Source: Centroberyx gerrardi (Eukaryota; Chordata; Actinopteri; Beryciformes; Berycidae). Taken from it: DNA of 64,000 nucleotides. A program made the position numbers and the translations under genes. The stretch spans positions 10,650,905 to 10,714,904 of the forward strand of contig NC_136019.1 in assembly GCF_048128805.1 (NCBI RefSeq), written 5' to 3'. The stretch's first letter is position 1, and every line of letters begins with the position of its first letter. The notes below the pieces were generated by a model that saw only the letters and a list, made by a program, of their open reading frames with translations, was not told the origin of the DNA and searched no databases. Below, piece by piece: positions 1-11,954 of this stretch.

Positions 1-249
1 CATAGATAGTAATTGTCTTGCACATTAACATTGTTTGCCTTTACACAAGCCTGCTTCATAGTGAGCCTGCACAATATGCATGGCAAGCTTCAGCATCCAA
101 TTGCTAAACTGCATTCTGTTTGTGATACTCTACTGGGGAAAATGTATTTTCGCTTGCAGGTGAGCCATTTACTGTGCCCCTGGTGCAGGTAGGGGTTCAG
201 TGTCATGCTACAGGACACTCAGGGATCAAAACCATCCAGGCATCAAGCG

Positions 250-560
250 GTCTAAACTATGACACTATCTGTTCACAAGTTCCTAAGCACACTCATCACC
301 CACGACCGCATGTGGGACAAGAACATCACCTTAACTACCAAGAAGATCCAGCAGCTTAGGATCTTCTTACTACAGCAACTTAAAAAAAAATGTAGCTTGC
401 CACAGCCAATAACAGTGCAGCTCTACAAGGCAATCATCGCTCCATCCTCACCTTATCTATAACTGTTTGGTTTAGAGCTGCATTTGTTCAGGCCAAGTGC
501 AAATATCTGTCTGGAACATCACTGGATGCAACGTGCTGACCATCCGCATTTCACACACAA
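250..560 (+). mobile_element. Decayed non-LTR retrotransposon reverse transcriptase remnant
   Basis: Conceptual translation from about 259 reads like the C-terminal part of a CR1/Rex1-type reverse transcriptase: a segment with WDKNITLTTKKIQQL, then LPQPITVQLYKAII. After a frameshift near 450 it continues with LSITVWFRAAFVQAKCKYL and ends at a stop near 530. The order (W..N.T...KK.QQ, then LPQ...Q.YKA.I, then SITVWF) matches what I remember of fish LINE reverse transcriptases. It is frameshifted and short, so it is a dead fragment and not a host gene. The exact LINE family is uncertain. Confidence 0.5.
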
Positions 561-2246
561 GCCACCGGTTCAAATTACTGCCATTTGGAGGAATGACAAT
601 GTTGATGCTAAACAGACAGGGAATAGGATACGGCTAACGGTTTGTGCGCTGTTTAATAAACCCCCTCCCCCGCCCCCACCCCCAAGTGGCATCAGACTGC
701 TCATCTGCACTCATAAGCCTCCAGTATCTTGAATGCAATTCTGTTTCAAAAGCAAGACAAACAGCAGGCTGGTTTTGGAAGTGGTGTGCTAGGAAAGCTT
801 TGAACGGTGAGATATGAAACAGTATTCGGCGCTCTGATATTGAGCCTTTGCAAAATGAAAGTTGCTTTATGTTCTGACTTTTCGTCCATCTGGACCACAT
901 AAACCTCCTCAGCCTGTACATGAAAGTCAAGCTCAGCTGGAACGAGTCCACTGAGTTTGAGCCAAGTATGCCTGTGTCGCACACACACACACCACGTGAG
1001 TCTTGATTTATTCCAAACCCTTATACTGGATGACGAGATCTAATTGAAGGAGTATGAGGATTAAGCATTGGCCTTTTGCGAGTTACAGGCTCTCCAGCCG
1101 GTCATGGAGAATGGGAACAGGCCCAGCAATGGAAATGTCCCATACAGGCGCTGTCATTGGACAGGTTATAGGGAAAAATACAGAGTGGAGCATAAACAGG
1201 AACTGAAAGAGAGCACTGTCTTGAGGATTTCATGATGCAGAGGAATCTGCTCCTGTTGGTCACATAAATGGTCCCATTTAATACCTGGATTTACTTCAAC
1301 AAATCACAGTGGCTCTTTTCTGAACCGAAGGGTGTCAAGCCTTCATCGACCATGACAGCTTGATCATTTGAAAGGACCAGTCAATAATTGAGCCAAACGA
1401 TAATAGAGCAAATACCCTAATAATAATAGCCTAATATACAAATTACTCAGCTCAGTAACTATTGGCAGTAAACTACTGAACTCTGGCATTTTATTACTGA
1501 ATACATTATAAAAGTAAATTTTAAGTGAAAAATAAACAGCAGTGTCACAGTTTCCCTGCATCAAAGCATAATAGCCAAAAAAATACCTGAGATAATGTTC
1601 ACTGAACTGATTTTTCAATGTTCCTGCAATATCATTAGAGTAGAGCAGGTCAGTTGGTCCACTCATTCACACAAAGCAGCGTCTTGAGGAGAGGTCAAAT
1701 TAAATAATTCTGCAGTCAGTAGATCTCTTTTTTAAAATTAAATCAAGTATGCCGTTTTCAACGCTTAGTAATGCAGTAATGCTGCTGATATTCTAGCTGA
1801 GACTGAAGAGTACAACTTTTAAAGAGGCACTTAAAAAAAAAGGAAATCTGACAAAATCTAATACAGATCCCTCAATCGTAAAGTTGAACAAATGTAACCT
1901 ATTTGGTTTGAGAGGTACTGAAAAAGGAGTTTGACTTGTCTTCTGGGTGATGTCATGAGGTTTTCATGTTAGATTTTCTATAGGCTACTTAGAGTGAATG
2001 ACACTTTTTAGGAAGGCAGATCAAAACAAACGACAAGCCCTGAATATCTAGCCTACTGAAATAAAGACTGCAGCAAAAATCTCTTGGGGGATAAATTACA
2101 CAAAAATCTGACAACAAAGAATTTACATGTAGGCTATTATAAATGAAATGTCCCTTTAAGTTATCAATGAAACGTCAAATGTACAGTAAACCACATGACA
2201 ACACTTAATGTGTGTAACTTTGTTACATCAATAATCGACCCTATAT
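561..2246. other. Non-coding stretch, no gene recognised
   Basis: No coding region with splice support was found on either strand. A C-rich run lies at 661-683 and a short (CA)n ending in a CACGTG hexamer at 980-998. The hexamer is probably chance, because it is more than 12 kb from any recognised promoter. The rest is AT-rich unique-looking sequence. Confidence 0.5.
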
Positions 2247-2274
2247 GTCTCAGTAGAGTATACTCTACTGAGAC
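2247..2274. repeat. 28-bp perfect palindrome
   Basis: GTCTCAGTAGAGTA is followed immediately by its exact reverse complement with no spacer, so both strands read identically. It directly abuts the left end of a putative MITE at 2277. It may be part of that element or a fused inverted end. Confidence 0.85.
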
Positions 2275-2276
2275 GA

Positions 2277-2690
2277 GCTAATCCTTACGGAAAAGTACTA
2301 CAGTAATCCTACAACAATGTTTAGATAGATACTAAAGTAGCCTACAAATATCATAGAAAATCTATAAATCCTTATAGGAATGCTAGAGTTAGGATATTAA
2401 AAAAACAAACTAAAGTAGATTTTTCGTTAGGCTAATGAGGTCTAAAATGTTGACGAAACATCATTATAATATACATAGAGGGATTTATAGAGTGTGTTTA
2501 TGGTACTCAATACTGGGTTTATGGCTACCTTTTCGTACTTTATAGTATTGGCATCTGCTATAGTAAGTTACTATAGAGTGTTTCAGTGTTTCAGTTAATT
2601 TTTTTGCCTTCAGTGGCTGCATGGTATCTTTAAGTTTTGCTGTAAAAATGTACCGTAGGATTTCTATAGTAACTTTTCATAACGGTTGGC
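2277..2690. mobile_element. Putative non-autonomous DNA transposon (MITE)
   Basis: The left end (GCTAATCCTTACGGAAAAGT, then ACTACAGTAATCCTAC) and the reverse complement of the right end (GCCAACCGTTATGAAAAGTT, then ACTATAGAAATCCTAC) match over about 38 bases at roughly 75%. The roughly 340-bp AT-rich interior has no coding capacity and many TATAGTA-like motifs. No clear target-site duplication is visible, so the superfamily cannot be assigned. Confidence 0.4.
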
Positions 2691-3205
2691 ACTGATAGCC
2701 TGGCGCCACTAAAACGTTTGTCTACTTTGAATTAAGAACAGACAGTTCAACTAAACTTTTATGGGGATGATGAGATTTTTTTATTTTTTTTTAAATAAAC
2801 GACTCTGACTGTGCCATGCAGCTCGAGCATTTCGGTGCAAACTAGAAGGGAAAAAGCTTTGGAAACTTACGCGTAACGACGCTTGAATTAGCCATGGATG
2901 GTCCGGGCTGCAGCTGGCCGGTTGTCTGGTGATGTTTTTGACAAGTGGCAGATTGAACGCTGGTCACCGACTGTGTGGCATGAGGGTATTACTGTGTGGA
3001 GGGACTTCATCTGGCTCTACCATGGGCTCTACAAACAGACACGTATTTCCTCATTCTCAGAGCGCGGATACGCCCTGTTCTTAAAGCGGTACTCCGACAG
3101 AGAGCAGTGGGAGCGAGAGGGCTCACTCCCGCTCACTTCTGTCTTCGTTTAAATCCGTAATTCTCAAACTTTTTTTAAAGTCACGCTTAAATGAAAAATG
3201 ACTAA
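2691..3205. other. Non-coding stretch with a GC-richer patch
   Basis: Bases 2870-3150 are GC-richer than the surroundings and can be read as an 84-codon frame from 2898. That frame resembles no protein family I know and has no splice or homology support. A tiny possible minus-strand first exon (2871-2895) is discussed under findings. Confidence 0.4.
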
Positions 3206-3290
3206 TTTTGGGGGGGTTGGAATGAAAACCTGCAGACTCTCAGCGCTCAATGGCACATGGTTGCCCTCCCTGCTCTATTAGCAGACACTT
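3206..3290 (-). repeat. Interspersed repeat fragment, shared with 29,608-29,700
   Basis: Read on the minus strand, this segment (GAGAGTCTGCAGGTTTTCAT and neighbours, with a 'GGGCAACCATGTG' segment) closely matches the plus strand at 29,612-29,690. The two copies are therefore members of one dispersed family. The other copy begins with CAGGGGTGGGCAA, a terminus typical of hAT-type elements, so this may be a hAT-derived MITE fragment. Confidence 0.6.
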
Positions 3291-3429
3291 GATATGTGTA
3301 TTTTTCCTAGTCTTTGTCAGTTCAAATATTATCAATGGAATTTTTTAATCAGTTCTTGGATCAAACAGGAAATGACTGAGGCTAAATGGGAGCAATATCA
3401 TCTTTTACTTCTTGAAAAGTCAAACTGGG

Positions 3430-4320
3430 TATTGCACAGTAGCTGCAGATGAGAAAAAGCTTTTCAGCTGTTGTCAGAATAGAATGAAAATAGTAAAGAC
3501 AAGATGATGATAAAGGTGTCCGTTATTTTCTTATTCAGCAAAGCTTCATGTGTTCATACGCACATTTTTTCCATCTTTATGAGTGTTTTAATTAAAATGT
3601 AAACATATACAACGTATTGTCCTCCTTCAGACCACCTAGACACTTTAGGGGGCGTGTCCACCAACCGACCTGTTGAGCGCTTGAAGCGCTGGTGCTGAGC
3701 GCTTTGGCCCATCAGGTGAGCGCTGGAGCGGGGAGCTGAGAACACGTCTCCTGGTGTTGTTGCTATGATAAACGTTAGCCTAGCTAACGTTAGCGAATAA
3801 ACGGCAGGATGCGGGCTCTTGGTCCCGCCCCTGCTTCATCCTCATTGGTTGGTAGAACTCTGAAGTGACATTGATGAGCGGTGCGCTTCAGAAAAGTTGA
3901 ACTATATAGTTTCAACTCGAGAACAGGTCCAGCGCTCACGGCGCTCGGCGCTAAAAAGAGGTCAGGTACCTGTTTTGGGTCGTAGGCGCTGAAAGCGCCG
4001 CTTTTCCATTGGAATTAATGACAGAACAGCGCCAGCGCTTTTTTCACAGGTCTTTAGTGGACACGGGGCCTTAAAAGATAATGCTTTAAAGGCCCAGTTC
4101 TGTATGTTTATTAATCTATAGTGAAAGACCCTGGACAGCTATGGTTACACGCTTTCCTATATAGTTCAATCCTGCAATGCTGCCCTCTAATGGACGCACT
4201 GATGCCTTTTCTTCATCAACCTTTTCTATGTGCACTGGTCTATGGGACAACAATATGCAGCCTCCCTTTACCACTTTCACTGGAAATCACAGAAACAGTT
4301 CCGTAGTATTTACCAATACG
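3430..4320 (+). repeat. Local duplicated segment, copy A (interrupted)
   Basis: Bases 3,430-3,647 and 4,071-4,320 align with 7,412-7,910. Shared landmarks are 'CTGCAGATGAGAAA', 'AAAGACAAGA', 'ATAAAGGTGT', 'CAATGCTGCCCTCTAATGGAC' (shown in part) and 'CACTGGAAATCA'. Copy A is split by a 423-bp MITE that is absent from copy B. Divergence is substantial, so the duplication is old. Confidence 0.65.
3648..4070. mobile_element. Harbinger-like MITE with TTA target-site duplication
   Basis: The left end GGGGGCGTGTCCACCAA and the right end (reverse complement GGCCCCGTGTCCACTAA) form terminal inverted repeats, each followed by a GACCTG motif. The element is flanked by TTA on both sides (3645-3647 and 4071-4073), the 3-bp duplication typical of PIF/Harbinger elements. 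The interior is non-coding and rich in AGCGCT-type palindromes. The duplicated segment at 7.4-7.9 kb has the uninterrupted site, which confirms an insertion. Confidence 0.7.
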
Positions 4321-5345
4321 CAGCATCTGATGTAACTGTCACATGTGCTGTTTGAGTGAGTGCCTATGCAGAAGCCTAGTTTGGATGTTAGAGGAAAGAG
4401 AGTGGGTGAAAGCAGGTATGTCATTGGGGTTATAAAGTGGTCGCTAATACTGTATACTTTTGTGTGTTGTCTGTATTCTCAGCAGTGGAGCACTGTGAGG
4501 TCGGTGGGACGGTCCTGCAGTGCTCTGGATGGCACATCCAGTGAACCAGCAGCCAAACGCTGCACTTCAGACTCCCTAAAATTCAACAACCACAGAGACC
4601 TGCAAAGGTCCCCTCTGCCTTCTCTGCCTTCATCAGCTTCACGTTTCTCTGTTTACTCTCTGCAGTGTGAGGGTCGTCCAGCTGAAGTGTTTCAGGCTGA
4701 CCCGTCATGTAGCCTATAGAAGGTGGAGGCCACAGTCACTGGGTGAAGACTACCACCACATCCAGTGGCCCGGTGATGAGATCACAGAGCACAACAACCC
4801 GACCCTGCTGAAGAGACCGCAGCGTCCCGGCCCGGCCTGAGTCACCATGGTCGCCCACATGGGGATGGGCTTCCCCCCAGAGAGCCTGGCCCCTGGGTTT
4901 ACAATAGACCAAACCAGAATGTTTGGAAAAACAAACCCATCTCATCATCTCTGGGTAGATAAAGACCTGAATGATGATATGTGCCAAAAATAAAAGTGTA
5001 CAGTTGCAAAAAATGTGGACAGGCAAGTGTTTCGATTTTTACTTTTCAGTGACAATGGATACTTAAGCCATATACTGTATATATAGGATAATGAAACAAT
5101 GGTGCACAGGTGTTGCCAGGCGTGCCCAATGGTACGGTGTCTGTTTATGGGCATCCTCCTCCTTTCTCCCATCCTGCACCTGCATCTCCATCTTCCTTCT
5201 CGATCCTCCTCCTCAAACTCAACTCCTCGCTCTCCCTCCTCCAGCTTCATCCTGCTGCTCTTCCTCAGTCTAGCAGGATCTAGAGGGAAGACTGAGGAAG
5301 AGGAGCAGGATGAAGATGGAAGAGGGCACATGTATTGAAATCACC
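4321..5345. other. Non-coding stretch, no gene recognised
   Basis: No domain-bearing frame was seen. Bases 5160-5330 form an imperfect inverted repeat of CTTCCTC/GAGGAAG-type sequence. This produces low-complexity Ser/Leu or Glu frames on both strands, which I do not consider genes. Confidence 0.45.
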
Positions 5346-6577
5346 CTTTCTTTTCACATCAAACATCTCTCATCTCAATCTATGTGCTGCCACTTGGCCA
5401 AATTATCCAAAGACACAATGTCTCTTTTCATTGCTACGCAGACGACACACAGATATACCTTCCCCTGAGACCTGGTGACCCAAACAGCCTAGCTGCTGTT
5501 GTAGATTGTCTCAGTGATATCAACTGTTGGATGGCACAGAATTTTCTTCAGCTCAATAACTCAAAATCAGAAATCATATTGTTCAGTCCCCCAAATTCTA
5601 TCAGTCATATTGAGAGTGGCCTTGGTCCTCTGTCCGCAAATGTGAAGCCCGTTGCCAGAAACTTGGGAGTACTATTTGACTCTGACCTAAACTTCGAACC
5701 TCTGATTAAAAGTCCTGCTTCCTTCAATTGAGAACCATCTCCAGAATCAAACCAATACTATCACACAGTGACCTGGAAAAAGTAATCCACGCCCTAATCT
5801 TCTCACGACTCGACTACTGTAACTCCCTCCTTTCTGGCATCAACCAAAAGTCACTCTCTCGCCTCCAACTAGTTCAGAACGCAGCAGCTTGGCTTCTTAC
5901 TGGTTCTATCACATCACCCCAATCCTGGCTGCTCTCCATTGGCTCCCTGTTCGGTTTAGAATTGATTTTAAGATTTTACTGATCACTTTTAAAGCACGTT
6001 TGGGTCTGGCTCCAAGCTACATAACAGATATGTTGACCCCATATGAGCCAGTGCACAGCCTTAGATCCTCAGGCGGGGCCCTTCTGGCCGTTCCAAAGTC
6101 TAGACTTAAAACTAAAGGTGACCATGCTTTTTCCATCAGGGCCCCTCGGCACTGGAACGACCTGCCTGAGGAGATAAGGCTAGCAGAATCAGTGACTTCT
6201 TTTAAATCACTTCTTAAAACCCATTTTTATAGACTTGCTTTTATGTGAAGTCGTCTTTTTATCGTCTTTTTATCTTTTTATCGTCTTTCTATTGTCTTTT
6301 TACGTCTTTTATCTTTTATCTTAACTCTATCTTAATTTTATCTTACTTTTATTCTATTTTACTGTTTATTTGGTTTTCATCCTACGATTATACCACTATT
6401 TACTTGAATGTTTGCTCTTTTCCACCTCTGTCCTCCTATGAATTTAATCCGTTTATTATTGTTTTATTGCCTTTAAATTCATAATTTGAGTATTCTGCTT
6501 TTATTTTGTCTGTCAAAGCACTTTGTAAATTCTGTTTTTAAAGGTGCTATATAAATAAAGTTATTATTATTATTATC
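5346..6577 (+). mobile_element. 5'-truncated L2-type LINE (reverse transcriptase C-terminus and 3' tail)
   Basis: The translation contains the reverse transcriptase catalytic region with FHCYADDTQIYL (YADD box). It continues with WMAQNFLQLN..K.E, then in a second frame LEKVIHALIFSRLDYCNSLL and LQLVQNAAA, and in a third frame ITPILAALHWLPV, FRIDFKILL, GLAPSYI and HWNDLPEEIR. Frame changes near 5,725 and 5,890 show it is inactive. The 3' end has the L2 hallmark: an AAAGCACTTTG-like motif, GGTGCTATATAAATAAA and a (TTA)n tail at about 6,540-6,577. The 5' part of the element is missing, as usual for LINE insertions. Confidence 0.88.
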
Positions 6578-6845
6578 TCAATGATTTTTCCATTGTTTTG
6601 GTGCCAGTTCTGGTCATCATATGGTTTGCATTCAGTGACAGCGTATTTATCTGCCTAGAAGTCAGTTTGCTATTGTCATGACGTGGAGATAGTTTGGTCA
6701 ATAGCAGCTGTGTGCCTTGGACTTGCTCTCTGGGGAAATTGCTAAAGAAAATCAATAATGTTTTTCCAAATAAAGACTGTTGTTTTCCTCTTTTTGTTTT
6801 TCACTCTCAGTACTGTCAGTAGGTAAGGATGTAAAGAGGCTCCAT

Positions 6846-7080
6846 GTACAGTGAGTCCCATAAATATTTGGACAGCAACACACAGTTTGATGGCTCCATA
6901 ACAGTTTAGTCTTATTCCTTTGGATGTTAAATGGCACAAAGGTTCATATGAAGACTGTCTAGTTTAATATGAGGGTGTTTGCAGCCATATTGTTTTAAGA
7001 AATACAAGCCTTTTGGTACTTAGTCCCTCTGTTTCAGGGCCTGAAAGGTACATAGACAGATTGAGATCATATTTGATATT
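6846..7080 (+). mobile_element. Tc1/mariner-type MITE fragment (left end only)
   Basis: It begins with TACAGTGAGTCCCATAAATA followed by TTTGGACAG, the characteristic terminus of a Tc1-like non-autonomous family in fishes. The matching inverted end is not visible downstream, so the element is truncated. The right limit given is a guess. Confidence 0.55.
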
Positions 7081-7411
7081 AATATTTGTGGTCAGGTTTT
7101 CCTACTCACTTCAAGGTGTCTTATTAGCCTTTTTGCATTTGACTGTAACTGAGAATTCACTCTGTATGTGATTATGCTCGGCTCTAAATCACTCTGAGGC
7201 AACATGCGCTACATGGTTGGTGTAAATGTGATCAAGTAAAGAACCATCTGAGTTATGAATTGAGCTTATCATGCCCCTGCAACAGAGATTCAAGGATGGT
7301 ATTAAACAGTTTGTCCTTCAATGGAAGAATTAGTAGAGAAGAAACTGCTGAAGAGGAGGGACGTACTTAAGCAACACAAGCACATGACTGGCTGTTGACG
7401 GGCTGGTGTAT

Positions 7412-7910
7412 TCGGCAGTATTGCAGATGAGAAAGAGGTTTTCAACTGGTGCCAGAATAAAGACAAGACATAAAGGTGTGAATGTGTAAGGAATATAAAC
7501 TTTTTTTTCCCTCACTGATATTTTTTTTAGGCTGTTCATAAAGATGATTAAAGCTTCATTAACATTATTGTCCTTGACCATCAAACCGCACTAAAGATAA
7601 TGCCTTAAAAGACCCAGTTCTTTATCTTTGTTTTTTTTTTACTCTAAAATGAAAGGACCTGCATTTCTATGTCAAAGCCCTTGGTTCCCCTCACAGCTAG
7701 AGCTGTGGTTACACACTTCACTATACAGTTTAGTCCTGCATGTCAGTGTTTTCCTTCAACCAATCTAACGCAATGCTGCCCTCTAATGGACACATCCATG
7801 CTGCTTCCTCATGAACCTTCAATCCTTCTGCACTGATCTGAGACAACATTCAGCATGCAAGCTCTCTGCTGCTTCCACTGGAAATCATAGACATGATAAT
7901 GTGGTACAGC
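7412..7910 (+). repeat. Local duplicated segment, copy B (uninterrupted)
   Basis: This is the paralogue of 3,430-4,320. It carries the empty site for the Harbinger-like MITE: the segment reads CGCACTAAAGATAATGCC, where copy A has CACTTTA, the MITE and then TTAAAAGATAATGC. No coding content is seen. Confidence 0.65.
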
Positions 7911-8509
7911 TATATTGTGGCACAACAGTAAATGTAGGCTTTCTATTTTTTGTTTAAATTAAAAAAAAAGAAAATTATCTGACATTTTTTGACAAATTCT
8001 TATATTTTTATATTTCAACTGTATTTTCCTATTTTAAAAAAAACAAAACATTTTCAGTATTAAAATTACTGCATATTTTCATTCACAGGTTTGATTCCTT
8101 TAAGTGTGAACATTTAGTTACAAATTACATATAAATGCTACATCACTTCCCTATCATGAAACTGGTATTACCTTAATAGCATACTTTCTTTTATCTTTCA
8201 AAGGATTTGGAATATCTTTTAACTCTATATATGGCCATTCATCTGTGAACTGCATCCAAATATCAAGTAAATTTACACACTGACAAGGTTTTTCCCCAAA
8301 CATGACAGAGCATACAAGTCAATACGGCATATTACTTTATGTAAAACGGTTCATACCAAGTGATATATCTCCGTTGTCCAAACGTGTGCCGAACTGGAAA
8401 AACCCCATTTGAATTCAATACTTGAAGTGATGAGTTGGATAACATTGTGTACTGTACTCAACTTTTGTGGTCATGTGGTTTTGGAAAGCTGGGGTCCACA
8501 GCTCAAGAA

Positions 8510-8553
<44 letters not shown>

Positions 8554-11054
8554 ACGCATGTGTGTGTGTGTGTGTGTGTGAACACAGAGTGCCTGCCAGT
8601 GGCCGGTGACCATCAATTAGACCAGAACAGACCTCTGTCCAGAGGGCTGTGTACAGCTCAACCAATAAAATGCTGTCCACTTGTTACATAACCAGCCAGT
8701 CAGGCTGAGAAACTCTACATCAGCTTCTGAAGCAGCTGCAGCGTTAAGTTGTCTACCACACGGTCAGAAAAAAACAGATCGTGCCAGTGACAAAACGTAT
8801 AACTCTTTTTTTCTGGGAAGGACTTTTCTGACAGTTTTCTGAGAGTGCAAGCAGTTCAGCTAGCTCTAGAGATCCCAGCCTGACACTTCAGAGCCATGAT
8901 GTAAAACCACAATGGAATCAAATTATGAATCAGAGTAGAAATCTGCTTGACTAGAGTCATATTTCTTCTTTGCTTCTTTGTTTTACACTGCTCCCTACAG
9001 TGCATTTGGCCAGCTTTTGCCAAAGTGATCCACCCAAACACTTACCAACTTACATAACGCTCCACACATTCTGCTGTTTTACCAGAAGAAACTGTCTTCA
9101 GCTGAGCTCAGATTACAGTTCCATGTGGCTTTCTATGAAGAAAACCATTTTGGGATATTATACGCACATTGATAACAACAGATTCTTTGCTTCAAAGGTG
9201 TGAATTAGCTGTGAATACCTCGTCCCTTCAGGACATACAGCACCGTGTAATACAGTGATATTCTATGCCAGTTGAATCAGCATTTTGGGCAGATTGTTGC
9301 CATATTACATAATCAGTGCTTCTTAGCGCTGAAGAAATGGCTGCAACATGTCCTCCATTGTAGCATGGAAAAAATGAGGAATACACAAACTCAATGAACC
9401 CCTCTGGGTGTGGGATTTTGATTCATTGGGAAATACTAATCTGTGTCACCTCCATATCAAAAGATTTATGTATAATGACATTAAACAACTGCTGCACCAG
9501 ATTTGATGTATTTATTATAACATGCAGATAATGAGAGGCTCAGAGAGAAACCCTCAACAGCATTCACAACAGAGACAACAGCAAATAAACACCATTTTTA
9601 AACTGACTGTAAGAAATGAGGTCGGAGGAGTTGAGAGGTGAAGTCGGGACACTGTATCTCAAATGGAAGAGCTCACGGACTTTCCCCACCTACTCCACCC
9701 ACTCAGAAGTTGCTGAACAGCTCTCCAATACAGTGAATAGGAATATTTTGTGCTGTAGGAAACTTCCCCACCATCCAGTTGTTCTACTGTTTTCAAACTG
9801 CAATCTTCAAGTCATTTTAACTTCTGAGAATCAATATCAACAATCAATGAAGTCATCTAAAATTTGGAACTGTTGAAAAAACTTAACTATCAATAGATTA
9901 CATATGTTTGAAAACTATCTTATAGGCCAAGTAGTTACTTTATACTGTGATATGATTCAGTGTTACTGTCAAACTGAACACAGATGTCTCCCAAGGAATT
10001 CAGGTGTCCTCCAGCATCTGCGACTAATTTAGTCGATGTGTATTATTTTACAGAAGAAATAAAATTAATCACCTAACTACATTAAGGGGAAGATAAGCCT
10101 GTTGGTGCTTGGACTGCCCCAGAGGCGTAGTGGGGAAATACAAATGTGGGTTAACTATGAGCTTCAGTCGAGGATCATGAAAAGGGGAAAAACAACCATT
10201 ATGAACAAAAATGAATTCCACTTTCAGAAAAACAAAAACATTAATTTGTGCTTTGCTTCCCTTAAAAGACCCTATCCTCATATAACTTACATGAGATAAG
10301 ATCAAACTTTAATTAAAATGGTTTTCCCTGTGCGGAAGCTGGATTGTTGCAGCAGCAAAATAGTTGCACAAAGCAAAGAAAAACAGGATATGAAAATGTT
10401 TTACAGCAATACGAGGGTGTGCAAAATAACAGCAGTAGAACATAATAGATGAAGAAAATGATTAATTAAAACATGATGTGAAAATGTATCAAAAAAGAAA
10501 TATATGCATATGTATTAAAAAATATCAGTATCTATGCAAGATACTGTGATATGAGAATATGATGAAGCAAAATGTGAATTTACAGCTTATGTGCATCATG
10601 CAAAACATGCATCATATTTATATTAACAGGTCTACAGAATGTCATATATAGTATTCATATCAGTATTACATCAGTTTGATAATACTTAGTATGATGCATA
10701 CTTATGTACAGCCTACTGAGAATGTATTTCATAAAGATTTAGGATTCAAAGATTCAGATATCAAGCTAAAAAGATAAGAAAACTCTATTCTGCAAATGAA
10801 AAGGTGGGCAAACAGAAATGGGTGTTAATCCTGCATGCACACACTGCATGCACAGACAAAGGCTTTTAAAAACTCATTTCTGCTGAATTTTGCCCTTTCA
10901 AGGGTGAAAATACAATATACTTGCATGTCTGACTTCCCACTGAGATTGATATGTGATCAAAACTGAAAACTACAGGTAGAAAATGACATGCAATATGAAA
11001 TGAAACAACTCTGAAGTATCAAACAGGACCCTATACCACAATAGTTTATTTTGT
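7911..11054. other. Intergenic stretch, no gene recognised
   Basis: AT-rich sequence on both strands. The short open frames present (for example 8,970-9,203, 9,616-9,876 and 10,069-10,305) have neither recognisable domains nor consistent splice context. The only clear feature is the (GT)n microsatellite at 8,512-8,581. Confidence 0.5.
8512..8581. repeat. (GT)n microsatellite
   Basis: About 70 bases of GT dinucleotides, interrupted once by CGTACGCA near 8,551-8,558. Confidence 0.97.
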
Positions 11055-11146
11055 TTAGCATGGTCTTTATGGTCTTTTACTGCTCCTTTAACTCTTGTAA
11101 AGCACCTTGTTTTAGAAAGGTGCTATATGAATAAAGATTGATTGAA
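11055..11146 (+). mobile_element. L2-type LINE 3' tail (fragment)
   Basis: TGTAAAGCACCTTGTTTTAG followed by AAAGGTGCTATATGAATAAA matches the 3' end of the L2 element at 6,500-6,577. Only the tail is present, so this is a very short 5'-truncated insertion or an L2-mobilised SINE tail. Confidence 0.75.
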
Positions 11147-11915
11147 GATTTATTTCCATTTCCCAGCACCTAAGGAAAATATGCCTCTATACAAGATAAG
11201 CAAGCACTCAATCAGAACTAGTATTTCTGGATTATGTCATTCAGTTTATACAAAATAGCTAGTGTTGGTATTCCGTTATTGAAATTTCACTGCTCTGTTA
11301 ATAAGAGTCATGCACAATTCCTTTTAGGGAGAGACTCCAAATTCCAGGTGAAACTGCATAGGCTGCTGAAAATGTGAAATCGCTGAGTGAAATAGCTGTA
11401 GGCCTACTTCTAAAATTGTGTTTACAGGCCACGCAGCGCTAATAGCTGCTTCCCCTAGCAGTCTGGCATCTGAATGTTGCCAGTTTTTTTTTTTTTTTTT
11501 TTAATCTGAAGGAGCTCCAGATTGTTTCTGCACACACACGGGATAAGAGAAGGGGGCGAGTGTCTTATGATTTTATAGAGAGGATGAAAACAATCACGTG
11601 CCCTTAAATGCTCACCGCTGACTAATGTAAGCTGTTGAAGAGAGGTGAGGCATGTGCTTCTGTCTATGCCAGCATTACTTCAGACACACGTTCCCCCAAA
11701 GTGTAAAGGAGTTTGCTCTGCTGCCCCCTTTTAAGCCTTTTAAGCACAGGCATGACATTACTATTGTCCTGCAAAGTGCTCAAAACATCCAATATAAAAA
11801 CAATATTTACTGATAGGCTATACATTGCAATGCTTTGACTGGATACTATTGATGCTATTGATATAGTATCATGGCAGAAGTATTATTGTTTTAGGTTTTA
11901 TTGGTGTGGCTGGTG

Positions 11916-11954
<39 letters not shown>

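Noticed and set aside
2898-3152. 84-codon plus-strand open frame in a GC-richer patch
   Set aside because: No family resemblance, and no acceptor, donor or poly(A) context that would make a gene.
8467-8691. Open frames with Cys-Val or His-Thr repeats over (GT)n tracts, also at 37.6-37.9, 39.5-40.0 and 53.2-54.2 kb
   Set aside because: These are translations of dinucleotide repeats and not proteins.
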